Source of the DNA: Paenibacillus antri
GTDB lineage: Bacteria > Bacillota > Bacilli > Paenibacillales > YIM-B00363
Direction: 5' to 3'
Length of the DNA stretch: 64,000 bases
Assembly: GCF_005765165.1 (NCBI RefSeq)
Contig: NZ_VCIW01000008.1
Coordinates: forward strand, 124,001 to 188,000
Shown here: positions 41,002 through 49,908 of the stretch, piece by piece
How the letters are laid out: every line of letters starts with the position of its first letter
How positions within the stretch are numbered: position 1 is the first letter of the stretch
Notes under the pieces: generated by a model
The model's input: only the letters and a program-made list of their open reading frames with translations
Told to the model about the DNA's origin: nothing
Databases searched by the model: none
Position numbers and translations under genes: made by a program

Positions 41002-42309
41002 CTACCCTCTCAAGAACAGTTCGATGACCGGCACCGCGACGTCCGGCTTCTTCACCGGCAGGGCGAGCGTCAACGTATCCTCCGGCCGCCCCTCGTTGAA
41101 GGCGCCCGCCTCCATCGTCATCTCCTGCTTCCCTTCGGTCATGCGAATTTCGGAGCCGTCGTTCAGCAGCTGCGCGTATTCCACGCGGCCGGAGAAGCCC
41201 GGCAGATGCAGATGCTTGAACGGCCAGCTGAAGACGTGCAGATATAATCGATTCGTGTCCGGGTTGTACGTGAGCCGGCAATCGGCCGGGCACGCGAATG
41301 CGTCGGGAGCGGCGGTGCAGCCGTAGATGGAGCGGTTATGCCGCCTCATCCAAGCGCCGATGCCCTTCAGCCGATCGACGGCCCGCTCGTCGAACTCGCC
41401 GCGGCCCGTCGGGCCGACGTTCAGCAGCAGATTGCCCCCTTTGGCCACCGTGTCGATCAGCATCTTCACGAGCTGATCGACGCTCTTCCACGTCTCTTCG
41501 TCCCGGTAATAGCCCCACGACCCGCTGAACGTGTGGCATGCCTCCCAGACGACCCGCCGGCCGTCGACCTCGATCCATTTCCGAGGCTGGTACTGCTCCG
41601 GCGTCGTAATGTCGCCGCCGACCTGCAGCCGGTCGTTCAGCAGAATGTTCGGCTGCAGCTCCCGAATGAGCTTCACGAGCGCTTCGCTCCGCCATTCGTC
41701 CTTCCCCTTGCCGGGGAAGCCTTCCAGCGACGGAATCGAAAAATCGAAAAACATGAGATCGATCTTGCCGAACTCGGTCAGCAGCTCCCGCGTTTGGTTG
41801 AACATATATTCGACGTAGCGGTCGAAGCGTCGTTCGGAATCCTTTCCCACGAAAGTCTTGTCGTACCGCAGCGGATGCTTGACGTCAACCGTATAATCCG
41901 GGTGATGCCAGTCGAGCAAGGAATAATACAATCCCGGATGGATGCCGCGCGAGCGGAACGCCTCGACCATCGGCTTCAGCACGTCGCGCCCCGCGGGCGT
42001 ATTCGGCGCCTTATAAACCGTATATTTCGAGTCCCACAAGCAGAAGCCCTCATGATGCTTCGTCGTGACGACGAAATATTTCATGCCCGCTTCCAGCGCC
42101 AAGTCCGCCCACAGCTCCGGGTCGTACAGGTCGGGATCGAATCGCCGGAAGTATTTGTCGCGATAGGCCTCGGCGCTTAGAAACTCGCGCGACTGCAGCC
42201 ATTCGTGTCTCGCCCCGAGCGAGTACAGCCCCCAATGAATGAACATGCCGAAGCGGCTTTGCGTGAACCAGGAGCTGTCGCCGATCGTCGGCCTTACGTC
42301 CAGTCCCAT
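41002..42309 (-). CDS. Alpha-L-fucosidase, glycoside hydrolase family 29
   Basis: A 435-residue intracellular enzyme: FGMFIHWGLYSLGARHEW (family opening), KHHEGFCLWDS, LYYSLLDWH and GKIDLMFFDF with probable nucleophile Asp189, then KGGNLLLNVGP. Length fits the single-barrel GH29 plus a short beta domain. It releases alpha-L-fucose, or in some subfamilies related deoxyhexoses. First gene of a four-gene operon (GH29, unknown, nucleoside-hydrolase-like, GH78). The ATG at 42307-42309 is preceded by GGAGGAGAG. The promoter holds the 30-bp element shared with the Gfo/Idh gene. Confidence 0.93.
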   Translation of the reverse strand: MGLDVRPTIGDSSWFTQSRFGMFIHWGLYSLGARHEWLQSREFLSAEAYRDKYFRRFDPDLYDPELWADLALEAGMKYFVVTTKHHEGFCLWDSKYTVYKAPNTPAGRDVLKPMVEAFRSRGIHPGLYYSLLDWHHPDYTVDVKHPLRYDKTFVGKDSERRFDRYVEYMFNQTRELLTEFGKIDLMFFDFSIPSLEGFPGKGKDEWRSEALVKLIRELQPNILLNDRLQVGGDITTPEQYQPRKWIEVDGRRVVWEACHTFSGSWGYYRDEETWKSVDQLVKMLIDTVAKGGNLLLNVGPTGRGEFDERAVDRLKGIGAWMRRHNRSIYGCTAAPDAFACPADCRLTYNPDTNRLYLHVFSWPFKHLHLPGFSGRVEYAQLLNDGSEIRMTEGKQEMTMEAGAFNEGRPEDTLTLALPVKKPDVAVPVIELFLRG

Positions 42310-42359
42310 TCTCTCTCCTCCGTCCGAACGTCGATTTGGAAACGCTTCACATAAGGAAA

Positions 42360-42413
42360 AGTATAAGCCCGCCCGCAAGACGAGGTCTCTATTCGATATT
42401 GCTGAAAAGTTAA
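42360..42413 (-). promoter_or_regulatory. Promoter and 30-bp shared regulatory element, copy 2
   Basis: Minus-strand -10 TATACT (42360-42365), an 18-base spacer and weak -35 GAGACC (42384-42389). The element 42384-42413 matches copy 1 (33812-33841) at 25 of 30 positions and has the same placement against the -35. It sits in the 114-base gap between the membrane-sensor AraC gene and the GH29 operon. Confidence 0.7.
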
Positions 42414-42423
42414 AGTTTCTTGC

Positions 42424-44733
42424 TCACTCGCCGGACGCTTTCGCGGAATCGCGGAACGCTTGGGCCTGTTCCCGATACGCCGTCGGCTGCAGCCCCTTGA
42501 CCCGCTTGAACGCCCGCCGGAACGACTTGTCGTTGCTGTACCCGACGCGGGCCGCGATGTCCTGGACGGGTTCCTCCGTCGTCGCCAGCCATTCGCAGGC
42601 TTTCTCCATGCGCAGGTTCTCCAAATAGGTCGAGAAATTATGGTTAATCCGGTCCTTGAACAGGAAGGAGATATAGTTTTCCGTCAATTCGAAATGCGCG
42701 GACAACGTCGACAACGACAAATTCGCGTCGTCGAAATGACGCTCCACGTACGCCAGCATCTCATGAATGAGCTCATGACCTTGGTCCTTCTTCTGCCGCG
42801 CCGCGTACCGGTGCAGCTCGCGCAGCAAGCCGGACAACGAAACGAACGCCTGCGGCGCGTCGTCCGGGCCGAGCCGCTCCATCGATTGCTCGACGGAGCT
42901 TCGCAGCGCCGCGTCGTTCTTCTGAAGCTGCCCCGCGACTTTATATACGGTGCCCTTCATCTCCAGAACGAGCTGCTGCTTGCTCTCCGCGGACAGCTTC
43001 CGCTGCCGGAAGTTCCCGTCGTAGACGTGCTCCAGCAGCGCGTCCAGCGCGCTCTCTTCCCCGGCCTTCACGGTTTGCACCAGCTTGCTCTCGATTTCCA
43101 ACGGATAATAATATTCGTCGGACAGCTCCATCCGCTCCGCCCACGCGACGCGATTCGGCTCCGCGAAGTCCAGCGTGCCGATCGCCTCGTAATACGACTT
43201 CCAGCTGTCAGCGAGGCGCGGCTGCGGAGCGCCGACGGCGAACCGGACATTCATGCGGAACTTCTCCGTGACGAAATAGACGAGCCGTTCCAGCTTGCCC
43301 GCCAGCGCCGAATCGGGGGCCGCGTCCGCCTCCGAGGAGCAAATCAGGAACGCGATCGAATCCTCGCTCAGGTCGTGCGCGAAGACGGAGCCGATCGCGT
43401 CGTTCGCCAAGTTCTTGATCACGAACGTGTTGAAGTGGAGCTCTTGCAAGATTTCGTCCGTTATCGCGCCCCCGTACTTTTCGATTCGCGCCACGGCCCA
43501 TAGGAAGCGGTCGCCCGTAAGCGCCAGCTTCGCCCGTTCGGCGAACGTCTTCGCCTCTTCTTCGCTCTTGAATTCCCCCCGCATCGCCTTCTCGATACAT
43601 ACCGTCCGCAGCATCGGCAGCTGCTGCTCCATCACGCTCTTCAAGTCGTTATGGCGATTCGCAATGTTCCTGTACGTATTCAAGATGTATTCGAACTCGT
43701 CTTCCTCGTGCTTGCGCTGCACCTTGCCGGACTCCGTCAGCTCGCGCAGCAGCCGGGTCAGCGGCTTGCGGTTCCGATAGGACAGGTACAAGGCGGTCAG
43801 CGCCCCGGCCAGCAAGGAGATCGCCGTAATCGACAGAATCGTCTGCCGAATATAGTTCAGCTTCTCCAGGAACACCTCTTCCGGAATGATAGAATAGTAC
43901 GCCCAGTTGGAGTATCTCGATACCGTGGAGGTGACGTAGTATCGCTCGCCTTCGAACGTCAAGTACCCGTTCCGCCGCTCCGAGGCGAGCACCGCTTCGA
44001 TCGGCGGCATGGCGCCGGCGTCCGTCGAAACCATGAGCGCGCGTTCCGCGTCGACCGCGAACGCCCAGCCGCCCGTGTTGTTCGTCAGCGGCAAGAGCAG
44101 CTCCCGGATTTTCGCTTCGTCGATGTAGACGACGACGGCGCCGTTCGACTGCCAAGACATGCCGAGGTGAATCGGCGCCGTGAACGCGACCGTCTCGTAC
44201 ACCCCGGCGGCGCCTTGAACGATCGCCGGTTCGTGGAAGCTGTAGCCCGGTCCCGTCATTTTCGCCGACCATTCGTCATAGGACAAATCGCCGTATTTCA
44301 GGAAATGCTCGTATTCCTCGCCCCCGTGGAAGATGCCCCGCGTCGTCAGCACCGTATCCGACTTCTTGAAATGCAGCAGGATGTCCTTGACGTACACGTT
44401 CAAATACTGGTGGCTCGCCAGCTCCTTGGAAAGCTCCATCAACTCGTAATGGTTCTGATCGGTCAGCGGCAGCTTCACGTTCGCGAAACGCAGCACGTCG
44501 CTGTTGACGGTGAGCCGATTCGCAATGCCGAGAATGAAATTGAGCTGTTCGTCGACGATCTTGCCGGATTGATCCAGCATCGCGAGGCCGGTACGCTTCG
44601 CTTCCGCCTCGATCGCGTTCAAGGTTTGGAAATGCACGTACGCACCGATGACGATCGGAATGATCAGGATGAGCAAATACGAAAATAACAACTTGTAGAA
44701 CCCGTTAAACCGCTTCTTCGTTCCCTGTCTCAT
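42424..44733 (-). CDS. Membrane-sensor AraC-family regulator
   Basis: A 769-residue one-component regulator: TM1 at ~10-32, an extracytoplasmic Cache-type sensing region to ~285, TM2 at ~290-312, a HAMP-like/coiled linker, a long middle region (~350-640) and a C-terminal AraC double helix-turn-helix at ~665-765 (LSTLSAHFELTENYISFLFK, RVGYSNDKSFRRAF). Such proteins read an extracellular signal and activate a neighbouring glycan operon; here GH29-GH78 lies 114 bases downstream on the same strand. ATG 44731-44733 has GGGGGCG six bases before it; a TTG at 44751 is less well placed. Confidence 0.9.
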   Translation of the reverse strand: MRQGTKKRFNGFYKLLFSYLLILIIPIVIGAYVHFQTLNAIEAEAKRTGLAMLDQSGKIVDEQLNFILGIANRLTVNSDVLRFANVKLPLTDQNHYELMELSKELASHQYLNVYVKDILLHFKKSDTVLTTRGIFHGGEEYEHFLKYGDLSYDEWSAKMTGPGYSFHEPAIVQGAAGVYETVAFTAPIHLGMSWQSNGAVVVYIDEAKIRELLLPLTNNTGGWAFAVDAERALMVSTDAGAMPPIEAVLASERRNGYLTFEGERYYVTSTVSRYSNWAYYSIIPEEVFLEKLNYIRQTILSITAISLLAGALTALYLSYRNRKPLTRLLRELTESGKVQRKHEEDEFEYILNTYRNIANRHNDLKSVMEQQLPMLRTVCIEKAMRGEFKSEEEAKTFAERAKLALTGDRFLWAVARIEKYGGAITDEILQELHFNTFVIKNLANDAIGSVFAHDLSEDSIAFLICSSEADAAPDSALAGKLERLVYFVTEKFRMNVRFAVGAPQPRLADSWKSYYEAIGTLDFAEPNRVAWAERMELSDEYYYPLEIESKLVQTVKAGEESALDALLEHVYDGNFRQRKLSAESKQQLVLEMKGTVYKVAGQLQKNDAALRSSVEQSMERLGPDDAPQAFVSLSGLLRELHRYAARQKKDQGHELIHEMLAYVERHFDDANLSLSTLSAHFELTENYISFLFKDRINHNFSTYLENLRMEKACEWLATTEEPVQDIAARVGYSNDKSFRRAFKRVKGLQPTAYREQAQAFRDSAKASGE

Positions 44734-44826
44734 AAGACGCCCCCGATTCAAAGCGTTCTTCGCGATACCCCCACCTTAACAGGACTTCGTAGGCCGAACA
44801 AGCGCCCAGCGCTTCAATTTATCCCC

Positions 44827-44866
44827 AAATTAGACGAGAAGCTCCCGCAGGCGCAAGGTACATTTC
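44827..44866 (-). promoter_or_regulatory. Promoter of the membrane-sensor AraC gene with shared box
   Basis: Minus-strand -35 TTGCGC (44851-44856), an 18-base spacer and -10 TAATTT (44827-44832). AATGTACCTTGCG over the -35 (44852-44864) is identical to the box before the 8-gene operon at 32524-32536. Confidence 0.55.
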
Positions 44867-44977
44867 TTATGTCGACACCCAAATCCTTCGTTCCGACTTG
44901 GCGAATAAGAAAAAGAAGGAGCGACGCAGGCGACGGTGGGCTCCTCTTGACGTTATTCGGCAATCCGCCATCTCCGT

Positions 44978-45038
44978 ATTGACCACGTGGTCGATGGTGA
45001 ATATAATGAATTCATAGCGCATTGACCACCCGGTCAAT
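44978..45038 (+). promoter_or_regulatory. TetR gene promoter flanked by two operators
   Basis: A textbook sigma-A promoter, TTGACC (44979-44984), 17-base spacer, TATAAT (45002-45007), is embedded between two inverted repeats: ATTGACCACGTGGTCGAT (44978-44995, covering the -35) and ATTGACCACCCGGTCAAT (45021-45038, downstream of the -10). They share half-site ATTGACC, so binding of the TetR product would repress its own operon. Confidence 0.85.
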
Positions 45039-45068
45039 GCATGCTTAAGAGGAGAGAGGAGGAGGACA

Positions 45069-45701
45069 TTGGTCGAGGACAAGAGGAAGCTGATCATGGA
45101 CATCGCCCTGGAGCATTTCGCGGCGTTCGGCTACGAGAAAACGTCGACGAATCAAATCATTCATCAAGCCGGCATTTCCAAGGGGATCTTGTTTCACTAT
45201 TTTTCGAGCAAGAAGCAATTGTATGCCACCGTGCTCGATCATGGACTGGAGCGCGTCGCTTCTTTCATGAAGGACGCCTTGTCGGAGCTGCCGACCGACC
45301 TGTTCGAATGCATCGTCGGCATGAGCCGCGCGAAGATGAACTTTTACTTGCACGAGCCCGCGACGTATAAGCTGCTCGTCGGCGCATTCTCCGCTCCGAT
45401 TCCGGAGGAAACGGCGGATCTGATCGCGGAGCGCCGGCGCCTGATGGCCGCTCACATGTCCGTCTCGTTCGAGAACGTCGACATGTCGAAAGTAAGAGCG
45501 GGCGTCGACCCTTCCCAAGCTTTCGACTTGGTTACGAGCGTCGTGAACTTGCTTAGCACTCGGTTCATCGAGCGGCATCGGGAGCGTCCCGACAGAGGGT
45601 TGGAGCTGCTGGAGCCGTTCCTCGAACAAATCGGGCAGTATCTCGAGATGATCGAATCGGGTATTTATTCGCCACTTAATAAGGAGGGAAACAAACGATG
45701 A
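45069..45701 (+). CDS. TetR-family transcriptional regulator
   Basis: A 210-residue repressor with an N-terminal helix-turn-helix (FGYEKTSTNQIIHQAGISKG, then LFHYFSSKKQLYATVL) and a helical ligand domain. It starts at TTG 45069 behind a run of GGAGGAGG. The stop overlaps the start of the DUF6653-like gene by four bases (ATGA), so it most likely controls that membrane protein together with itself through the two operators upstream. The ligand is unknown; the pairing with a membrane protein resembles stress- or drug-responsive modules. Confidence 0.93.
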   Translation: MVEDKRKLIMDIALEHFAAFGYEKTSTNQIIHQAGISKGILFHYFSSKKQLYATVLDHGLERVASFMKDALSELPTDLFECIVGMSRAKMNFYLHEPATYKLLVGAFSAPIPEETADLIAERRRLMAAHMSVSFENVDMSKVRAGVDPSQAFDLVTSVVNLLSTRFIERHRERPDRGLELLEPFLEQIGQYLEMIESGIYSPLNKEGNKR

Positions 45702-46219
45702 CCTTCGAAAGAAAAATAAGCAAGCTCTACAAGCTTGACGAGCAGGCATGGATGCGCCACGCCAGCCCTTGGAGCGTATGGACCCGAAATACGGTGCTGC
45801 CGATCTTGATCGCAGCCTTCTGGAGCAGGGAATGGCTCGGGTACGGAGCGGCGGTTCCCGTCGCGATCGCCGTCCTCTGGGCCGCGGTCAATCCGCACAT
45901 CTTCAAGCGCCCGGCCTCTCTCGACAATTGGGCGTCCAAATGCGTGCTCGGCGAACGCATCTGGTTGAATCGCGACAGCGTTCCCGTGCCGGCCCGTCAT
46001 GCGAGGCTGCCCCATGTGCTAAGCGCCGCGGCAGGCGTCGGCGCGGCGCTTGTGATCGTCGGCGTCTTCCGGCTCGACCTGTGGATGACGCTGCTCGGCG
46101 CGGCGTTCGTGTACGCCGGCAAGCTCTGGTTTCTCGACCGGATGGTATGGCTCTACGAGGATATGAAGGGCCATGAGGCGTATCGGGAGTTGGGCAAGGC
46201 GCCTTCGGGCACGCGGTAG
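45698..46219 (+). CDS. Membrane protein resembling DUF6653
   Basis: A 173-residue protein with a cytoplasmic N-terminal segment (WMRHASPWSVWTR, the pattern that recalls DUF6653), two adjacent membrane segments at ~32-66, an amphipathic middle (RPASLDNWASKCVLGERIWL) and a further hydrophobic pair at ~105-145. The function of the family is not known. It is translationally coupled to the TetR gene, so expression should rise when that repressor binds its ligand. Family assignment is from memory of the motif and moderate in certainty. Confidence 0.7.
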   Translation: MTFERKISKLYKLDEQAWMRHASPWSVWTRNTVLPILIAAFWSREWLGYGAAVPVAIAVLWAAVNPHIFKRPASLDNWASKCVLGERIWLNRDSVPVPARHARLPHVLSAAAGVGAALVIVGVFRLDLWMTLLGAAFVYAGKLWFLDRMVWLYEDMKGHEAYRELGKAPSGTR

Positions 46220-46292
46220 TGCCTCGACGCTGCTAAAACCCGTAAATCGTCATGCCGCCGTTCAATAGTTTCGTTATGCCGAGGATTATACA

Positions 46293-46334
46293 GAAAAAAA
46301 AAGCAGCGTTAGCCTACTCGCGGCTGACGCTGCT
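46293..46334 (-). terminator. Rho-independent terminator of the fourth importer operon
   Basis: On the minus strand a 13-bp stem (AGCAGCGTCAGCC / GGCTAACGCTGCT, one wobble pair) is followed by nine T residues, just beyond the stop of the lipoprotein gene at 46355. It also faces the end of the convergent DUF6653-like gene. Confidence 0.92.
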
Positions 46335-46354
46335 CTCTTATGCAATGCCGGGCT

Positions 46355-47935
46355 TCAGTCGCCCCTCGCCGCTTGCTCGGCTTTATAAATTTCGGTCGCC
46401 TGCTCGATCAAATCCGCGCCGCCTTCGGCCAAATATTTCGCCTTAAATTCCTCGTACAGGGCGTCGAGATCGCCGCTCGACGTAATGGCGATCGTGCGGA
46501 ACTCCTTTTCCATATCGTCGAGAATCGTGCCGCGTTCCTTCTGCACGTCGGGCAAGCCGAAAATATAAGCGTCCTCGAGCGTGTGGTCCAACACCATCTG
46601 CCGCGCTTCCCGCGTGATGTCGTTGTAGAGCTGTTCGCGGAGGCCCTGACTGCCGCGGTTAATGATGACGGAGTACATGTATCCGCCGGCGTCGCGCAGC
46701 TTCACCGCGTCGTCGAACGGCGGGATCCACTCGAATTGCCCGCTTGCGTTCCACTTGTAGTGCACGTTCTCCACGCCGGCCCAGGTCAGCCGGTCGCCTT
46801 CGACGGAGACGAGATAATCGAGCGCCCGCATCGCGGCTTCCGGGTTTTTCGCCGCGCTGGAGATGACGGTATACGCGCCGCTGTCCTCCATCACCGGACG
46901 CACGTGGCCCCCTTGACCGTTAGGACCCTTCAAGTACGTGTACGCGAATACCGGCTTCGGCTCTTCCACGTAACGGGTGAGCCAGTTCTGCGTCGTGCCG
47001 TCCGCGTTGAAGTTATACGCTCCGACCTTGCCGTTCCACAGCTTCTCGAACGATTGCAGCGTCGGCACCGTGGCGAATTCCGGATCGATCAAGCCTTGCT
47101 GATACAGCTTATTGAGAAACTTCACCGCGTCCAGATATCCCGGCGCGAGCAGCCAAGGCGTCAGCTTGCCGTCGATCGTCACGTAGCGGCCTTGCGGAAC
47201 GCCGTGCGCCGCGAAAATTTGCTCCCACGTCTGGCGAACCTCCACCGCCGCGCCGAGACCGATCGTATCGTTGAGGCCGTTGCCGTCCGGATCGTCGTTC
47301 ACGAACGCCTTCAGCGTCCGCTCGAATTCGTCCAACGTCGTCGGCACCGGCAAGCCCAGCTTGTCGAGCCAATCCTTCCGAATCGCCAGCGCGTTGCCCT
47401 CGAACCACATGTCCGGAATGCCGTACGTCTTCCCGTCGATGTAAGCCGGGCCTTGCAGCAGCGCGCCTCGGTTTTCCATCATGTTCGGTCCGTGCGACTT
47501 CAGCAGATCGTCCAGCGGCATGATGACGTCGTTGTCGACCAGCTCCTGCAGCTTCGCCTTCGTGACGCGGAAGATGTCCGGCGCGTTGCGGCTGACGATG
47601 AGCGTGTTCAGCCGGTTCTCGTAATCGTCGGACACGACCGATTCCACCTGCAGGTTGACGCCGGATTGCTTGCGAATCTCTTGAATGACGAGATTGTCCT
47701 CGGGGAAGTTGGTCGCTCGGCTCATGAGCGCCGTCACCGTCGGCGCTTCCGCCGGCGCCTTCGAGGCGTCCGAGGTACCGCCGCTCGGCGCCTTCGCGCC
47801 GCCGTCTCCCGAGCCGCTCGCGGCGGGAGCGCCGCCGGAGCCGCCGGAGGAACCGTTGCAGGCGGCCAGCGCGAGGACCGCCGCCAATACGCACAAACGG
47901 AGCGTCGCCAGGTTGAACGTTCGATTCATTTTCAT
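46355..47935 (-). CDS. Oligosaccharide-binding lipoprotein (LplA/LipO-like)
   Basis: A 526-residue lipoprotein: lipobox LAAC (Cys26), a long Gly/Ser/Ala linker to ~residue 68, then a solute-binding body (PEDNLVIQEIRKQSGVNL, RKDWLDKLGLPVPTTLDEF, FVNDDPDGNGLNDTIGLG, a calcium-loop-like DPDGNGLND motif common in this type). The start at 47933-47935 has GAGGAGGG upstream. Last gene of its operon, after two permeases, with a strong terminator. No catabolic enzyme is cotranscribed, so the ligand cannot be guessed. Confidence 0.93.
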   Translation of the reverse strand: MKMNRTFNLATLRLCVLAAVLALAACNGSSGGSGGAPAASGSGDGGAKAPSGGTSDASKAPAEAPTVTALMSRATNFPEDNLVIQEIRKQSGVNLQVESVVSDDYENRLNTLIVSRNAPDIFRVTKAKLQELVDNDVIMPLDDLLKSHGPNMMENRGALLQGPAYIDGKTYGIPDMWFEGNALAIRKDWLDKLGLPVPTTLDEFERTLKAFVNDDPDGNGLNDTIGLGAAVEVRQTWEQIFAAHGVPQGRYVTIDGKLTPWLLAPGYLDAVKFLNKLYQQGLIDPEFATVPTLQSFEKLWNGKVGAYNFNADGTTQNWLTRYVEEPKPVFAYTYLKGPNGQGGHVRPVMEDSGAYTVISSAAKNPEAAMRALDYLVSVEGDRLTWAGVENVHYKWNASGQFEWIPPFDDAVKLRDAGGYMYSVIINRGSQGLREQLYNDITREARQMVLDHTLEDAYIFGLPDVQKERGTILDDMEKEFRTIAITSSGDLDALYEEFKAKYLAEGGADLIEQATEIYKAEQAARGD

Positions 47936-48006
47936 CGTAACCCTCCTCATGATTCGCCTTCTCGGCCGTTCGCTGCTCTCTATCGTTGGAATCCCGACGC
48001 TTACCC

Positions 48007-48888
48007 CTACCCCTTCACCGAGCCGATCAACACCCCCTTGACGTAATACTTCTGAAGGAACGGGTAGATCAGCAGCATCGGCAGAATGGAAGCGACGATC
48101 GTCGCCATCTTGACCGATTCCTCGGAGATGTTCGCCATCGCGGCGCTGTCCGACGCTTGGATCGACCGGGACGATTCCATGGCGCTGAAATTCAGCATGC
48201 TTCTAAGGAATACGGTCAGCACTTCGTTGCTCTGCGAATGGATGTACAAGACTGCGTCGAAGTAAGAATTCCAGTGGAACACGCCGTAGAACAGCGCCAC
48301 GGCCGCGATCACCGGCAGCGAGACCGGAACGACGATCCAGAACAACGTCACGATCGGCGTCGCCCCGTCCATGTTCGCGGACTCCTCCAGCTCGACGGGA
48401 ATGCTTTGGAAGTAATTTTTCATGATGAAAAAGTTCCACGCGCTAATCGCCGAAGGGACGATCAACGCCCACAGCGTATCGACCAGGCCGAAGCTGTTGA
48501 CGAGCAAATACGTCGGGATCATGCCGCCGCTGAACAGCATCGTGAAGAAGATGAACAGCGTCAGCGGCGTCCGCCACAGAAACCTGCGAATGGACAGCGG
48601 ATACGCCAGCGTCGCGGTCAGCAGCACGTTCAGGAACGTGCCGACGAACAGACGGAACAGCGAGTTGCCGTACGCCTGGAAGATGCCGGAGTTTTGAAAC
48701 ATCATCGCGTAGGAATCAAGCGAGAAGCCCTTCGGCAGCAGAAAGATGCCGCCCCCCATCGCCTGTCTCGGATCGCTGATCGAATACATCAATACGTGCC
48801 AGAACGGGTACAGCGTCAAGAAAGTCAGCGCGATCAACGCGCCGTTCAGCGCCCAGTAGCCCGGCTCCGGCCTTCGGATCGTTCCCAT
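48007..48888 (-). CDS. Carbohydrate ABC transporter permease (YtcP type)
   Basis: A 293-residue, six-helix permease with EAA loop ELEESANMDGATPIVTLFWI, the FHWNSYFDAVLYIHS segment and C terminus YYVKGVLIGSVKG, closely similar in layout to the YtcP-type gene at 30569. Eleven bases separate it from the LplB-type gene upstream and 71 from the lipoprotein gene. Confidence 0.92.
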   Translation of the reverse strand: MGTIRRPEPGYWALNGALIALTFLTLYPFWHVLMYSISDPRQAMGGGIFLLPKGFSLDSYAMMFQNSGIFQAYGNSLFRLFVGTFLNVLLTATLAYPLSIRRFLWRTPLTLFIFFTMLFSGGMIPTYLLVNSFGLVDTLWALIVPSAISAWNFFIMKNYFQSIPVELEESANMDGATPIVTLFWIVVPVSLPVIAAVALFYGVFHWNSYFDAVLYIHSQSNEVLTVFLRSMLNFSAMESSRSIQASDSAAMANISEESVKMATIVASILPMLLIYPFLQKYYVKGVLIGSVKG

Positions 48889-48899
48889 GTCGTCCCCCC

Positions 48900-49871
48900 T
48901 TAGATCAGACCGCTATCTTTGTCGATTTTCTTCGCGAGAACGTTCGTCAGCAACACGAGGACGAGGCCGACCGTCGATTTAAACAACCCGGACGCGGTCG
49001 CGAGATCGTATTTGGCTTCCTCGAACGCCAGCTTATATAAGTACGTATCCAATATTTCGCTGACCTCGTACACGATCGGGTTATAGAGCGCATACACCTG
49101 CTCCAGCCCGGCGTTCAGAAAGCTCCCTACGTTGAAAATGAGCAGAATGACGATCGTCGTCCGCAGACCCGGCAGCGTGATGTGCCAGATTTGGCGCCAT
49201 TTCTTGGCGCCGTCGACCTTCGCCGCCTCGTACAGATGCGGATCGATCGTCACGATCGTGGCCAAGTACAGCACCGTTCCGAAGCCGGCCTCCTTCCAGA
49301 TGCTCGACGTAATGAGCAGCCCTCGGAAGTACTCGCGGCTGGCCATCAAGTTCGCGACCGCGTCGCCGTGGCCGAACCACATGGCGATCTCCTTCGCGAC
49401 GCCGGTCGTCGGCGAGAGGATCGCGTACAGAATGCCGCCGATGACGACCCACGACACGAAGTGCGGCAGGTAGACGCTCGTCTGCACGAACTTCTTGAAC
49501 TTCACGTTCCTGACTTCGTTAATCAGAAGCGACAGGAGGATCGGCGCCGGGAACACGAACAACAGCTGATAGGTCGCGATGATGATCGTGTTTCGCAGGG
49601 CGCGCTGAAAGCCGGACATCCCGAACAGCGTCCGAAAATTTTCGAACCCGATCCACTCGCTGGCGAATACGCCTTTATAGATGTTGTAATCCTTGAAGGC
49701 GATCGCGACGCCGTACATCGGGCCGTAATGGAAGACGAGGAAAAACGACAATCCCGGCAGCGCCATGAAGTACAGCCATTTGTCCTTCTTCATGATGTCG
49801 AGCGTGCGTCTCGTTCGACCGACCTGACTCGCTGCATCCGCTTGACTCACGCGTTTCGTCTGACTTACCAA
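48900..49871 (-). CDS. Carbohydrate ABC transporter permease (LplB type)
   Basis: A 323-residue permease (MALPGLSFFLVFHYGPMYGV; EAA loop LYEAAKVDGAKKWRQIWHIT). First gene of the fourth importer operon. The start is taken as TTG 49869-49871 behind GGAGGAGAT. The longer GTG start at 49910 falls inside the -10 hexamer (49909-49914) of the promoter, so a transcript from that promoter could not include it. No linked enzyme gene is transcribed with this importer. Confidence 0.87.
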   Translation of the reverse strand: MVSQTKRVSQADAASQVGRTRRTLDIMKKDKWLYFMALPGLSFFLVFHYGPMYGVAIAFKDYNIYKGVFASEWIGFENFRTLFGMSGFQRALRNTIIIATYQLLFVFPAPILLSLLINEVRNVKFKKFVQTSVYLPHFVSWVVIGGILYAILSPTTGVAKEIAMWFGHGDAVANLMASREYFRGLLITSSIWKEAGFGTVLYLATIVTIDPHLYEAAKVDGAKKWRQIWHITLPGLRTTIVILLIFNVGSFLNAGLEQVYALYNPIVYEVSEILDTYLYKLAFEEAKYDLATASGLFKSTVGLVLVLLTNVLAKKIDKDSGLI

Positions 49872-49908
49872 AGGCTCGATCTCCTCCGTTCCTTGCGTTC
49901 TTGCCCTC

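Noticed and set aside
42325-42350. CcpA cre site (GTGAAGCGTTTCCA) before the GH29 gene
   Set aside because: Only one half-site fits the consensus; the first three positions do not, so it is not listed as a feature.
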